Below are positions 53,313-64,000 of a stretch of DNA of 64,000 bases, piece after piece (the first letter of the stretch is position 1; the number at the start of each line of letters is the position of its first letter). Source of the DNA: Diphasiastrum complanatum (taxonomy: Eukaryota > Streptophyta > Lycopodiopsida > Lycopodiales > Lycopodiaceae); assembly GCA_029204225.1 (NCBI GenBank), contig CM055100.1, forward strand, positions 1,400,587 to 1,464,586, written 5' to 3'. The notes beneath the pieces were generated by a model, which was not told where the DNA came from, ran no database searches, and saw only the letters and a list, made by a program, of their open reading frames with translations. Position numbers and translations under genes: made by a program.

Positions 53313-53873
53313 GAGCTTCTATAGCCTAGACACGAGTGCATACATCTATGCCTTTATTCTTGTTTTATAGTCTTGCCAGGCGGCAATTGCCATCGTGCAC
53401 CCATTTACAGCATAGCTTCTTTTACATTCTCAAGAATTGTAATTATTCTTCTTCTTCCATCTTCAAGAATTCAGAGTCCATTCACCACGGGATCTTTGCT
53501 TGGCAAGGGAGCTGTCTCTTTTTTCAAAAGGACTTTTATTCAATTTGTCTCTCCAGTTTCTTCACATATAATTTGCCACAGTAGCTGCCTGTTTAGTCCT
53601 GGTCTGCTTTGATGGGCAAGCACAATTTGTCTTGATTTAAAGTGAATGTGGGTGATGTACTTCAATGGGCTTTCACATAGTGATTTAATGTCCAGATGGT
53701 TAGTTTTGTTTCTGGGCCATATCTTGGCATAATTGGACCTCTTGATAGCTTTCCAAAGTTTTTGATTGTTATCATACATAGAATATCTGGATGCCTGTCG
53801 CTAATGTGGAATTGTTAGCCAATGTAGGACTCTAAATTTCATAAGGTGGTCCTCACAGTAACTTTAATGCAGG

Positions 53874-53946
53874 GACTTGAAGCAGGATAGATTTTGAGAT
53901 CAATTGAATAAACATAAAAGGAGGGATAAAAGTTGGAGCATGTGCA
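53874..53946 (+). other. Probable 5' untranslated exon end with overlapping upstream ORF
   Basis: A possible acceptor (TTTAATGCAG) at 53864-53873 precedes this stretch. An upstream ATG at 53940 in good context (A at -3) opens a five-codon frame ending TGA at 53955-53957, which overlaps the main start out of frame and could lower translation. If the acceptor is used, one or more exons lie further upstream. Confidence 0.4.
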
Positions 53947-56900
53947 ATGGGTTTTGATCCAGAATGTCTGTTGAGTATAAATGTAGTTCCACGAGAATTA
54001 TTCTGCCCAATCTGCCGGCAACTTGTTTATCCGACTGAGTCTCAGCAAACTTTATGTGGCCACATCTATTGCCAACCTTGCATCAGCTATGTTGTGAACA
54101 GCACTCGTCAATGCCCTCTTGATGGGGCTGTGCTAAGTCATTCTGAAATCAAAGTATGTATGCTTTGTCTTTTATCAAATTCTTGTTTAGCAGTTGTGTG
54201 AAAGCTGGCTCTGAGATTGTTTGTTTGGTTTGTAATATGATCCCTTTGTCAATCAATATCCAGCCATTGCAGGAGACTAATCCATTATTACATAGCACAC
54301 TTGGACAAGTTGCAGTTCGCTGCCTCTACTACAGAAGTGGATGTAGTTGGCAAGGAGAGCTTGTAAATTCTTTGGCACACACTGTTGGCTGTTCCTATGG
54401 TTCTTTCCCAGTGCAGTGCAACAGATGTGGTCAGCAGATTCTGCATCGACAAGTACAGGACCATGCGCGGACCTGTGTTGTAAGAAGTCAAATACTTCTA
54501 TCTCACTATCATCTTTGCATTCAGCCTAATACACAAAAGGGGCTAGTCGTTATTTCAGTTATTCAGTGTCTCAAATTGTATGCTTATAAGAGGCAGTAGG
54601 AAGTCTGATATGTTTTTGTTACACCAGGGGATTGCTTCACAAGTTTATGCACCAGAGCAGACTGCTGGCCAGCAACATTCGTTACCAAACTCATCAACAA
54701 GCCAAACAGAGCAGCACATACCCCAGCAGGTGGCTGAGGTAAATGCGGCTTATCAAGGGTTTTCTGGTAGTCTGACAGAGCAACAGCAACAGCAACAGCA
54801 ACAGCAGGTATTAGATGGTAGACAGCTCCAGAATGTTATAGGGCAAGAACAACAACAGGTATTGGCAGCTGGACAACTGCAAGGTGGCCCTCAATTGTAT
54901 CCAACAGAGTGGTATTACCAGCAGTATTATCAACAACAACCTCAACAAAATGAGCAGCAGTTACCACAGATAGTGCCTCAGCAACATGATTCTATTCGGG
55001 CTCAAGAACAATATCCAGTACAACAAGCTCAACACGACAATGCAAAACTACAGCAGCAGCTGTTGCAAGAGCAACAAAAGCCCCAGCACCTTTGGATGCA
55101 ACAGCTGCAGCAATCAGGTTGGGAACAGTCTTCTGGCAGTTCAGGGTTACAACAAGGGCAGATAGCTGCCCTGGAGGGAAGCATTTATCAGCAAGTTGCA
55201 GCGGCGCCTCAAACTCAACAATATGCTGTGGTACAACAGCTTCCTTTAGAAAAGTATGAACAACAACATCAACAGTTTGCTAGTCAAGGCAATGGGCTTT
55301 CTGCCCAGCCTCTTCAGCAGTTGCACCAGCATATGCTCCAAACTCCTAGTGAATTGAATCGTGGGACATATTTACAACAGCAGGTTCAAACATATCCCCA
55401 GCAGGATACTCCAGGTGTTCAACCACAGCAGCAGCAGCAGTACCAAAAGTTTCCATATCAGCTTGAGCATCAACAGCCGTATGTGAACCCTGAACAGCAT
55501 CAATTTTTAGAAACTCACCCTGAAAACTTATCTGTTCAAAATGACCTTCAGGAGCGCCAACTTTCAAGAAATATGTATGGGTCACACGAATATCCTCGCC
55601 AATTGCACCCTAACCAGAAAATTTCTTTTAATCAGCAACAGGGGGCTTATGAGCATTCTGTTCATCAGCAGAATCAAGCAGCTCCTTTTGATCATTACCA
55701 GCAGCATCCACTACTGCCAAATCAGTACCAGCAATCTCAACATGATCAGAAGCAGGCCATGTTGCCTATGAAAGAAATACGGGAAGCTGGTACTAACGGG
55801 CAACCAATTCACATAAATGGTTCAGATCCTCACTTCTATCTGTCCCCAGTACATCCACAACAATTCCATAATTCTCAGCCATTTCCCTTACCTGAAGATC
55901 CTTTGAGAGAGGGAGATCGGAAACAGTCGAATAGGTTCTCTCTCCCTCAGCATGCATCACCAGGAAGAAGTCCACATGACAGTATGGAATCGATAAACAG
56001 GCAGCAGATTGCAATGACCAATCAACTATACGAGCCAAAAAATCCCCGAGAAATGGCATCTGATGTGGGTGTACCCTTGGCCACTTATATCCAACAGCAG
56101 CAAGACCAGCTGCATAAACAAAGAGAATTACCTCAAAAAGGAGCTCCATTTATGCTAGAACATGATAATACGCTGCAGCCACCATTTCTGGAACAGGCTA
56201 CTCACAAGCAGCTGAACTGGAATCGACAACAAAGGCCTGACATGATGTCACCTCCGTCACAGGGGGTTTCTTCTAGGCCTTTAGATACTGAAATTCTAAC
56301 TGCTACCCAACAGGGATATGACCAGAAGATGGCATCGATGAATGTTCCTGGTCCTCCAGAACAGTTCTATCGCCCTCATCCTCAAATGCGACCATCAGCT
56401 CTCATCTCCTCCTATGGAAAACAGCCAGATGGTTTTAGACCAGAGAATCTAGAGAATTCATCCCTAGGGTTTATTTCAACACCAGGGGCTTCATGGAATC
56501 AAGGTGAAAGGCCCTTGAGTGGATACAAAGCCAAAGAGCATCTTGAATTTGCTGAGCAACCTGATGTATCAAAGTTCAGTAAGCCTTTTGTGGATGGACT
56601 TCCTGAGAAAAGATATTCTGAGCAGCTAAAGCATGCTCAGAATCTGGTAGCCAGATTTGGTGCTGACAATGCTGATAAGCGACACCCCGGTGAAGACGTT
56701 CACCTGGGGCATGATAAGAATACTCCACGAGGGACCCTGCCCAACTTTTCATCTGAATCACTCGATTTTGCATCTGACAGAATACTAGCAAAACCACACA
56801 GGAATTTTCCCAAGCCAAATGAGCACTCGCTGTGGTCAAATCCAGGACTACGTGTGCAAGAAGAGCCTATTACCAATTCGGTAGATCCTTTTAGAAGGCA

Positions 56901-57986
56901 TATAGGGCCCACTAGAGATTTCTCAAGGCCAATTTCAAAGACAGGTTCTCCTCCACTTTTTGAAAATTATGCAGGTTCAGTCCATTTCCCTTCCGAGGTC
57001 CGGGCTGATCCTTTAATTCGGTCTCAGCTTATGCCTATGCAAGATACAAGAAGATCAAAATTTGATTTTGTTGATCCGAGAACTGAGCCTAGGTTCATGG
57101 ATCTCGAGCGTCCGATGCCTTGGACTAGAGGCAGTCAAGGTTTGCCAGGTTTACCACCACAGTTGCTGGGTCCCAGAAACATTCACACTTCGACCTTGTT
57201 GCATCGAACAGGGGATGCAGCGCTACTGCCCTTTGGACCTGAAAATATAAGAAATCCCTTTCTAGATTCACAATTGAATTCCTCTCGACCATCAATGATG
57301 AACAGGGAAAGGCCATCATTGCCTGCTGGGAGGCCATTATTCTTTGATGCTCCTGATTCAAGGTTGGGGCCATCGTCCAGGAGGTTTATGGGTCTTCCAA
57401 GACATGAGTTTGCAAATGGCGGTCCTCAACTAGAACCTGTAAGTGCAACTATCCCTTCAACATAATATTTGTTGTGCTTTAAGTGGTTTCCTGTTGTTAC
57501 CTAAGTGAAATTTTTTCCATTCAAGTTAAGATTTGGTAGGGCTTGCCACTTATTTCTCTACCTTTGAAGCTTACGATACCTGAAATTCAAATGTCTCACC
57601 AGTTCAACACAGTCACAAATGATGAACCACATGATCATGGAAGAAAAAGGAAGGTCGTAGATAGTTCAGTGTGGTGTCGAATTTGTGAAGTAGACTGTTT
57701 CTCAGTTCAAGGACTTGAGAAGCATTCACAGTCTGCTGAGCATCAGAAGATGGCTATGCAACTTGTGCTCAGTATAAAAGAAGACGATGCAAAAAGAACA
57801 AGAAAGTAAGCTCCAGACATGAATGCACATGTTGATCTCCAACCATTCACATGTTCAAAGTTGATATTTTGTGTAGACTAACATTGCCATACATTGTTAA
57901 GGTTTGTTTATGTTCTCACTTGATACAGGGAAGAGGATGCCATTGACGAGAAGAGTTCTAGTGACGGGGGTGGAAGTCCTGAATAG
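53947..57986 (+). CDS. RING and TRAF-type zinc finger, Gln-rich protein; probable E3 ubiquitin ligase
   Basis: A host gene of five coding exons: 53947-54153, 54273-54479, 54628-57438, 57570-57805, 57929-57986. All have GT-AG borders, and the first three introns fall between codons. The protein has about 1172 residues. Residues 20-59 form a RING with C20, C23, C37, H39, C42, C45, C56 and D59 in the last position, as in TRAF6-like RINGs. Two TRAF-type fingers follow (C86-C93-H105-C109 and C118-C121-H133-C137). Residues 139-about 430 are extremely Gln-rich, with nine Gln in a row at 190-198. The rest of the 937-residue third exon is hydrophilic and probably disordered. A basic GRKRK (1099-1103) could direct nuclear import, and a matrin/U1-like C2H2 finger lies at C1111, C1114, H1127, H1133. 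RING plus TRAF fingers suggest ubiquitin transfer to a bound partner; the C2H2 type often binds RNA. Substrate unknown. The exon 4 acceptor at 57570 was chosen for its pyrimidine tract and phase; 57603 is an alternative. Confidence 0.88.
54781..54807 (+). repeat. CAA/CAG tract coding for nine Gln
   Basis: Alternating CAA and CAG codons inside exon 3 of the RING gene. Such a coding repeat can vary in length between individuals. Confidence 0.9.
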
Positions 57987-59407
57987 ATTGCAAGAACTGG
58001 CTATGGAAATGTCTTGCAGTTTCGTAAAAGTAATGTATGAAGCTGAATGTGTGGTCTCAAAGCTGGCTGTTTGGTAGGTAGGTACTTTGGCCGAGTAAAG
58101 CAAGAAAGTATGCTTGCCCTGCTGCAGATAATCTAGTGGCTTGGAATGAACATGGAATTACGACTCCCTAGGGCCAGTAAGGGTTCAAAGAATTTTTCCT
58201 GTGTCGACAACAGCTTTGCTCAAGCTGTGCCTGCTTGTTGGCAGATGTCTTGTGGCATTGTTGTTGTGCTGGTGTGAGGGGGACATTTATTGCAAAGTTT
58301 CTCTTTTGAACGGAGTCTAGGGAAGTTGCGTACATTGTCGTCTAATTTGTTCTAAAGTTCTTAGAATAGTATTTTGCTCATCAATGCTGATCGCCATTTA
58401 TCTACTTACATCAATGTTTTGGATGAAGATATTTGACTTGATGGATGCATAATGAAGAGTTTTTTCAGTTGTCTCAAAAACTAGGAAATTGGTGGACCAT
58501 CTACAAGGTGCATGTGAAAGATATTATCTTTTCTTTGGTTTCAATTTCGCCTGTGATGCGTATCACTATTCTTAGAGCTAAAATCTGGTGATAGTAAGTA
58601 GTTGGTTAAGAGATTGGCAGCCTTTTTGAGCTGAATTCGACGATTAGGTTTTAGAGTCTAACCATTTTAATTGAGACTATTCATTGTGCAGCAACAATTG
58701 CAACAAGAGAATATTTCCTCCTTTAATTTGTTGTAATGCTATGAAACTATATTTTATCTTAACACTGTAAGGTGATGTACGAACATGTTTTACGGATGAA
58801 AATTGTAGTTGATAGTTTTACATCAGATTGGCCTCTTTACTTAAGAGATATATCCAAGGCTTTTGCTGTTTTGAGATGGGTGTGACATGCAAGTTGCATC
58901 CTTTACTTAGAGATGAACCCAAAGCTTATGCTGTTTGTAAGTGGTTAACAAATGACAAATGGAAGATGTTGAATAATATGGAATAGGGCAAAAGTATATT
59001 TACTTTCTTAGTTTAAAAACGTGGTGACCAAGAAAAGAGAGAGGAGTTAGATACTTGGTTATTTATTTACTTATTCACTTATAATTAAAAATTTACAAGT
59101 TTTTTTTATCTTGCCAAAATTAGAATGCTGAACAGACATGATTTTGAATCAAATGAGTATTTTATTTTATTAAGAACGACAAACATGATCACAGAAGATT
59201 ATCAAAACGTTTTTCATATATGCAAATGTGTTTCTACTAAATTATTTTTAATTGTGCAAAAATTATTAAAGTAAAACTTTGAGGATAATCTAAAATTTTT
59301 ATTCTCATTTTTAGATGACAATAATGATTATTAATTTTTGGATTTTTTTGTAGAAAATCTAAAATTAATGTTTTGCATTATATATATATGTATATATATA
59401 TATATAT
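57987..59407 (+). other. 3' untranslated and intergenic sequence
   Basis: After the TAG at 57984-57986 no further exon or transposon is recognised. The sequence is increasingly AT-rich. No classical AATAAA signal is obvious in the first 400 bases. A TA-rich tract (59379-59406) immediately precedes the hAT element. Confidence 0.6.
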
Positions 59408-59475
59408 CATAGGTCCTGCGGTATTGGGTACCGCGGATCCCATTACCGCGGGACCGTATTGGTACCGCGGTACTA
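59408..59475 (+). repeat. hAT 2 terminal and subterminal repeats
   Basis: The element is inferred to start with CATAGG at 59408. ACCGCGG occurs three times within 50 bases (including the palindromes TACCGCGGTA and GTACCGCGG), with related GCGGTATTGG. The layout resembles the end of hAT 1. It follows a TA microsatellite, so the insertion site duplication cannot be read. Confidence 0.6.
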
Positions 59476-61666
59476 TAATATATTAATATAATTAATATTT
59501 AATATTTTTTGAAATTTTTTTAAACCTAATCTATTTGCCCCCCTCGCTTCTTCTCTCCCAATTTTTTTGCAGCCATCATTGCCCTGCCTCCGCTACTGGT
59601 TTTGCTGCCCTGCCTGCCTTGCCTTGCGTCTGACTCTGCGTCGCTCATAGATCGTCTTGCCTTGCATCTGATTTGCAAGAACCTGCCTTCGTCCATTTTC
59701 AGCGTCTCTCACATAGTGAACGCTGTTGTTTTTTTTCCAGCGTTCTATCCTTGCAGCTTTAGCTTCATCTGCATTTTGTCCCTAGTTTTCTCCATCGCAA
59801 TGGTGCAATTCGACCTTTTCGGTCTGGGGGACGAGGTAGACATTGTCAGGCGGGTTGCCGACAAATCCAACAAGATTGGACAGAAGATCGTGCGTTGCCA
59901 ATATTGTCTCGCTGAATTTGCTGCATCCCTCACTCGCCTTAAAGGCCATCTACTCGGTGCACGCGCCAAAAATGGTGCCACCTTGAATGCTGTCCCTTGT
60001 GGCAGCATGACCTTCCCTGACAGGCAACGACTACTGGACACCTACGGGCCGCGACTCATGGCGGGGGAGAACACCATTTCGGAGGGCATTCTCCGATTTT
60101 GCACCGCTCCTTATGTGGCTGACCCAGAGTTGCAACCACGAGGAGAGGGAATGCATCCTCGTCCAGTCCCTTTGCCCCTCATTCCCCTCAGACAGTTCCG
60201 CCTCACGCACCCCCATCTGCTCAGATTCCGGTGGATCCCGTCCCATCGCGTCCGCCAGTTGCCACTGTGGTTTCACCTCCACGTCCTGTTGCTCGCACGC
60301 CTCCGGTTTACGACTTTCTCATGGACTCTCCGTCACTCGAGCAGGCCCATGATGCTACTGCTGAGGCCTTTGAGGATGTGGAAGAGATCTCTTCTTCCTT
60401 CCCTTCCCATCCAGATGACCTCCTCAGCCAACAGTTTTCGTACTCCATGCCAGATGTTGCCCCTCCACCAGTGCACCCCACCTATGTTGCTGCACTCATC
60501 CCTGCAAGTGCATCCCACTCTCCCCATTCCACGTCTACAGCCGATGCATCCACCAGTGCCCAGCCTGTCGTGTTATCGTCCATTCCCATCACAGTTGGTA
60601 CACCGTGCTGGAGGTCCACCACCCGTCGCCCACCAGGTAGAGCCCTTGTGCAGCAGACCATTCGCGGCGTGCATCAGCCACACATGGACAGAGAGGCCAC
60701 ACAGGCCGTGGCCAGTTTGATTTACGAGCTGAACCTACCTTTTGCCATCACCGATTCTGAGCCCTTCAGAAGGGCATTCCGCCTTGCACAATCTGTCAGC
60801 CCTAGCTGGAGAGTCGTTGGTTCGGAGGTTGTCCGCAGACACATGCTGAGAGATAGGGTTGAGCCTTGTCTAGAGAGATGGAGCCTCTACGGCGCCACTG
60901 GGCCACATATGGATGTAGCATCATGTCCGATGGCTGAACTGATGTCAGGAGGAGGCCGATCCTCAACATCTTGGTCTCCAGCTGCATGGGTACACAGTTT
61001 TTGAGAGCCGTGGATTGCAGTAGAGGGGGGAGAGTCATATCTGCAGATTTCATGTACGATGTCATTAGGTCTTCCATACTGTCCATAGGCTCCCAGCATG
61101 TCGTTACGGTGGTGACGGACAATGCCACCAACTGTGTTCAGATGGGTGTCCTACTAGAGGCCGAGTTCTCTCACATCGTCAATACCCCCTGTGCGGCGCA
61201 CGACATAGATCTTCTCATGGGGGACATAGGTGCACTTCCCTGGGTTAGAGCCATCGTCCGTGAGGCCCTCTTCCTGGTGACTTTTGTCACTAGAAAGAGG
61301 CGTGTTCTTGCCATGTTCCGGGTGTTCAGCCATCTGGACCTCCGTAAGCCAGCCCCCACACGCTTTGCATTTGATTTGGTGGTCATCGACCGTCTGATCA
61401 GGTGTAGGGCGCAGCTTCTACAGATGGTTGCCAGTGATCTTTGGTGTGCCAGTACGTTTCAGCACACTGAGGATGGGGAGCACTTTTCTTCCACGATGAG
61501 GGGAGACCAGTTCTGGAGGGATGCACAAACATTGTCAAGACTGCTTCGACCACTCTACATTGTGCTCCGCATGGCTGACAGCGAGGGGTCGACACTTGGA
61601 CTTGTATATGAGCTCATGGACCGGATTGGACAGTTCCTGCAACTGCCCATCTTGCAGCCAAAGAGG

Positions 61667-61780
61667 TAAGCAGTATAGTAATGTAATTGGCCTTTATCTT
61701 TTTAGTAATTGCTAGTTTGTTTTTCTGTCAGTGTTAAGTTTTTTCGTAATGCCCTAAACCACATGCCTCTCACCTGCAGG
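61667..61780 (+). other. Intron 1 of hAT transposase 2
   Basis: GTAAGC donor and CTCACCTGCAG acceptor lie between LQPKR and MTELKFIWETRWNF. The same split occurs in hAT 1 near 42430-42560. Confidence 0.7.
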
Positions 61781-62027
61781 ATGACAGAGCTGAAGTTCAT
61801 ATGGGAGACGCGGTGGAACTTCTTCCACAGGAGTATCCACAGCGTTGCATACATGTTGCATCCCCTCTTCCTCTCTCCGACACAGATCGCAGACAGGGAG
61901 CTCGAGGTCGATTGGCTTCAGTACATTCACAGGGTGGGTCCACACATAGGTTTGGATCCTATCAGGCTCATGGAGGTTTCGGTAGCACCTATCCATCCAT
62001 ACAGCATCTTGCATTGCGTGTCCTTTC

Positions 62028-62116
62028 TCAGGTATGCATCTCATTTCATCCTCCATTGCTGTGTTTCGTTGACCTTCCACCCATGCACATGTGCTGAAGC
62101 ATTTCATTGCACGTAC
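62028..62116 (+). other. Intron 2 of hAT transposase 2
   Basis: Donor CTTTCTCAG/GTATGC and acceptor CCACAAG/ACTGC join RVLSQ to CTAVVCERNW, equivalent to the intron of hAT 1. Confidence 0.65.
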
Positions 62117-62467
62117 CACAAGACTGCACTGCCGTCGTGTGTGAGCGTAATTGGAGCACATGGGCACTGATTCACACGAGGAGAAGAAACCGGTTGTCAG
62201 TGAGTCAGTTGGAGCGGTTGGTGTTCTGTAGCACCAACGCACATCTTGCCAGGAGACGAGCACATTGCAGTTGATAAGCTATTCTCCCATAGCATGTTGG
62301 TTGACTCCTAGTACGTTGGTTTCATTTCTTCATAAAGTTGTCTCTCTGACATGCAAATTTTAAACCTTGTAGACGAAGATATCTGATTTGGAGTGCCAGG
62401 TTGACTTGCCTACGGACAATACCCATCCCATGCCTGCAGATGACACCTAAACCCTAAACTTGGGCAG

Positions 62468-64000
62468 ATGAGAGAGAAAGAGCTAGGGCTTGAGCACAGA
62501 GAGCCCCCATTGTATGAGGTAGATGAGCCAGTGTCAGAGGATGAGCATGACGAGGATGAGCCCATTCGGGTTGTGTTTGCCAGACCAGAGAGGGATGAGG
62601 CAGATGATACAGGTGCAGGGCACACGCCACGGGCATGGGTCACAGGTGCATCACGTGGCAGAGGTGGGACACATGGCACAGGTTATATCGGGAGACAAGC
62701 AAGGCACACAGGGGGGGGCCAGTGGCATACCTACCTATGCCGACATGATGGAGGGGGCTCTTGATAGAGGACAACGTGATTTAGATGCCGGTCCGGCAGA
62801 TGTTTGGATGCGCGCAGTACAAAGTCATGGCCGTTACTACGACAACACACCAGAGGAGGCACCAGATGACTTTGATTGCACAAATTGGGAGGCCATGCAG
62901 GGTCTACATGGTGCACGTGATGAGGCACGAGATGAGGCTCGGGTTGATTCAGGGGTTGGTGCACATGATGATTCAGAGGTTGGTGCACATGATGATTCAG
63001 AGGCTGGTGTACAAGGTGAGTCCCAGAGCCCAAAGCATTTGTATTCAGATGTCCAGCTTGACGACTTGGTTGCCACATTGGATTCAGAGGCCCAACAGAT
63101 GCCGAGTGTCAGGGCGCCCTCATCATCTCTTGCCAACATGCCATACACAAAGTCCCAGCCAGAGCAGCCGCATGAGGTGCCTACAGTTCCTCCAGCTCCT
63201 CAGAGGGTGTATGTGCATCACACAGGTCCTCCAGTGCCACCGATGCCATTTAGGCCTGCAACCCCTCCATCGCCGCCCACTTCTGCAGCACCAGGTCTCC
63301 ATGGCAGGCCACCATCTGTGCCCATGTTTTCTCTCGCAGCGCCCACATCCACAGTGGCTCCTCTAGCTGCTCCTCCAGTGGCAGCACCCACTCCACCCTC
63401 ATCCTTTGGCAGCACCCACTCCACTGGCTCCTCCTTTGGCAGCACCCAGGATGTACCAGTACCGGAGCGCCCCTTTGAGTACGTATCGCCGCTATACTCG
63501 CCTCCTGCACAACCAGTTCCTCCACCTGCAGCAGCCCCACGGACACACACTCCACGAGCTCATCCTCCTTTCTCAGGTGCACAGGGAGTTCCCTCTTTTG
63601 CTTCCCTATCCCAGCCGGCCTAAGCTTGGGCCCAGCCTAGCCAGCCAGGTGATTTGCATGGGGGTGACGAGGCATTGACAGCTCCTCTTGTCCACAAGAG
63701 ACCAGGAAGGCCCAAGGGTGCACCGAACAAGAAAGGCAAGACACGAAAACTGCCAGGGAGGAAAGGACGACCACGTAGGGCTCCAGGTACAGGTAGAGGT
63801 GCAGTATCACAACCAGTTGGAGCAGGTGTTGTTGGTTTGGCCTGCTTGGGGGCTGATGCGGAGGCAGACTGGGATGATGCAGTGACGAGTCCTCCTCCTC
63901 GGACACACAGCCCATGCCAGTTCCAGACAGGCAGAGATATCGGCTGCGAGAGTCAGCTCGGGGCCCTGAGTTGTCTCCACAACATTCGTCTGAGTCAGAG
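62468..64000 (+). CDS. Pro/Ser-rich, AT-hook-like C-terminal region or second protein of hAT 2 (partial)
   Basis: A frame from ATG 62468 (MREKELGLEHREPPLYEVD) is acidic, then Gly/Arg-rich, and changes frame at an eight-G run (62710-62717). The next frame (to 63622) reads SGIPTYADMMEGALDRGQ, NTPEEAPDDFDCTNWEAM, a duplicated VGAHDDSE repeat (about 62955-63002) and a long Pro/Ser/Ala region, ending in a stop at 63620-63622. Past a frame change, 63690-63780 encodes RPGRPKGAPNKKGK and PGRKGRPRRAP, AT-hook-like basic motifs that bind AT-rich DNA. This could be a long C-terminal extension of the transposase or a separate protein. It continues beyond the window. No enzymatic domain is recognised. Confidence 0.45.

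Larger units (their letters stand above)
59800..62275 (+). pseudogene. hAT transposase 2, decayed
   Basis: Start at ATG 59800 (MVQFDLFGLGDEVD). A BED-type zinc finger follows, CQYCLAEFAASLTRLKGHLLG (about 59900-59960). A frame change near 60115-60230 leads to a Pro/Ser-rich linker. Then come VASLIYELNLPFAI (about 60715), GCSIMSDG followed by TGA where hAT 1 has Trp (about 60943), VVTDNATNC (about 61110), CAAHDIDLLMGDI (about 61195), KPAPTRFAFDL (about 61350) and DSEGSTLGLVY (about 61585). Intron 1 is 61667-61780 (AAGAG/GTAAGC to CACCTGCAG). The RWNFFHRSIHSVAY block follows, then intron 2 (62028-62116), then the dimerisation segment VCERNWSTWALIHTRRRNRL (about 62140-62200). The stop and frameshifts make it inactive as read. 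Confidence 0.85.
59408..64000 (+). mobile_element. hAT-superfamily DNA transposon 2, running off the window
   Basis: A GC-richer block than its surroundings, with terminal repeats at 59408, a transposase with introns (59800 to about 62275) and a long Pro-rich, AT-hook-bearing region to the window end. The right terminal repeat is not in the window. It shares domain order and intron placement with hAT 1, so the two are relatives, though their DNA has diverged strongly. Confidence 0.8.

Noticed and set aside
59602-59799. Upstream extension of the hAT 2 frame
   Set aside because: It has no ATG start, while the ATG at 59800 begins a sequence comparable to the start of hAT 1.

Overview
This window looks like nuclear DNA of a land plant with a large, transposon-filled genome. 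The reasons are Ty1/copia and Ty3/gypsy chromovirus polyproteins, hAT transposases, LINE reverse transcriptases, tRNA-iMet-type primer sites, long GA microsatellites and one intron-containing host gene. The reverse transcriptase fragments that resemble Penelope-like elements, and the LINE type, would fit a fern, lycophyte or gymnosperm better than a typical flowering plant. That is inference, and the window does not settle the species. No tRNA, rRNA or CRISPR was recognised.

Layout. 1-9.5 kb is a patchwork of broken LTR retroelements on both strands: an LTR-like stretch at 620-1333, a gag-like region at 1971-3169, an LTR with primer site and tandemly repeated leader at 3184-4400, then gag. 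Inside it sits a pair of inverted 151-bp TRIM-like terminal repeats that bracket a gene-like exon, followed by a decayed copia fragment. 9.5-13.5 kb holds a 139-bp GA microsatellite, a decayed Penelope-like reverse transcriptase and a decayed copia, both on the minus strand. 13.5-25.4 kb is a nest. A small LTR element with a short ORF, a tRNA-Asp-like primer site and no pol ('element D') is split by an intact, very young copia element (15216-21646, LTRs differing at 2 of 655 positions, target duplication CCGAC). A second Penelope-like fragment follows, then an inverted copy of element D. 25.4-27.1 kb is the 3' end of another copia plus a dispersed repeat. 27.2-28.7 kb looks like the promoter, leader and a small exon of a host gene.

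30-38.4 kb holds two minus-strand chromoviruses. Gypsy B, with a large internal deletion, lies inside gypsy A. 39-41.5 kb has two further LTRs. 41.5-45.1 kb is a decayed minus-strand hAT transposon, and 46.9-52.8 kb is a cluster of four minus-strand LINE 3' ends.

The one clear host gene is at 53947-57986 (+). It has five coding exons for a protein of about 1172 residues with a RING finger, two TRAF-type zinc fingers, a very long glutamine-rich region and a matrin/U1-like C2H2 finger, and is a probable E3 ubiquitin ligase. From 59.4 kb to the end lies a second hAT transposon related to the first, on the plus strand and running off the window.

The possible exons at 27.5-28.7 kb could belong to the same gene, which would then carry a 5' intron of about 25 kb filled with transposons. 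This is a hypothesis that transcript data could test. The transposons are parasites, and apart from the copia at 15.2-21.6 kb all those seen here appear dead or unable to move on their own.
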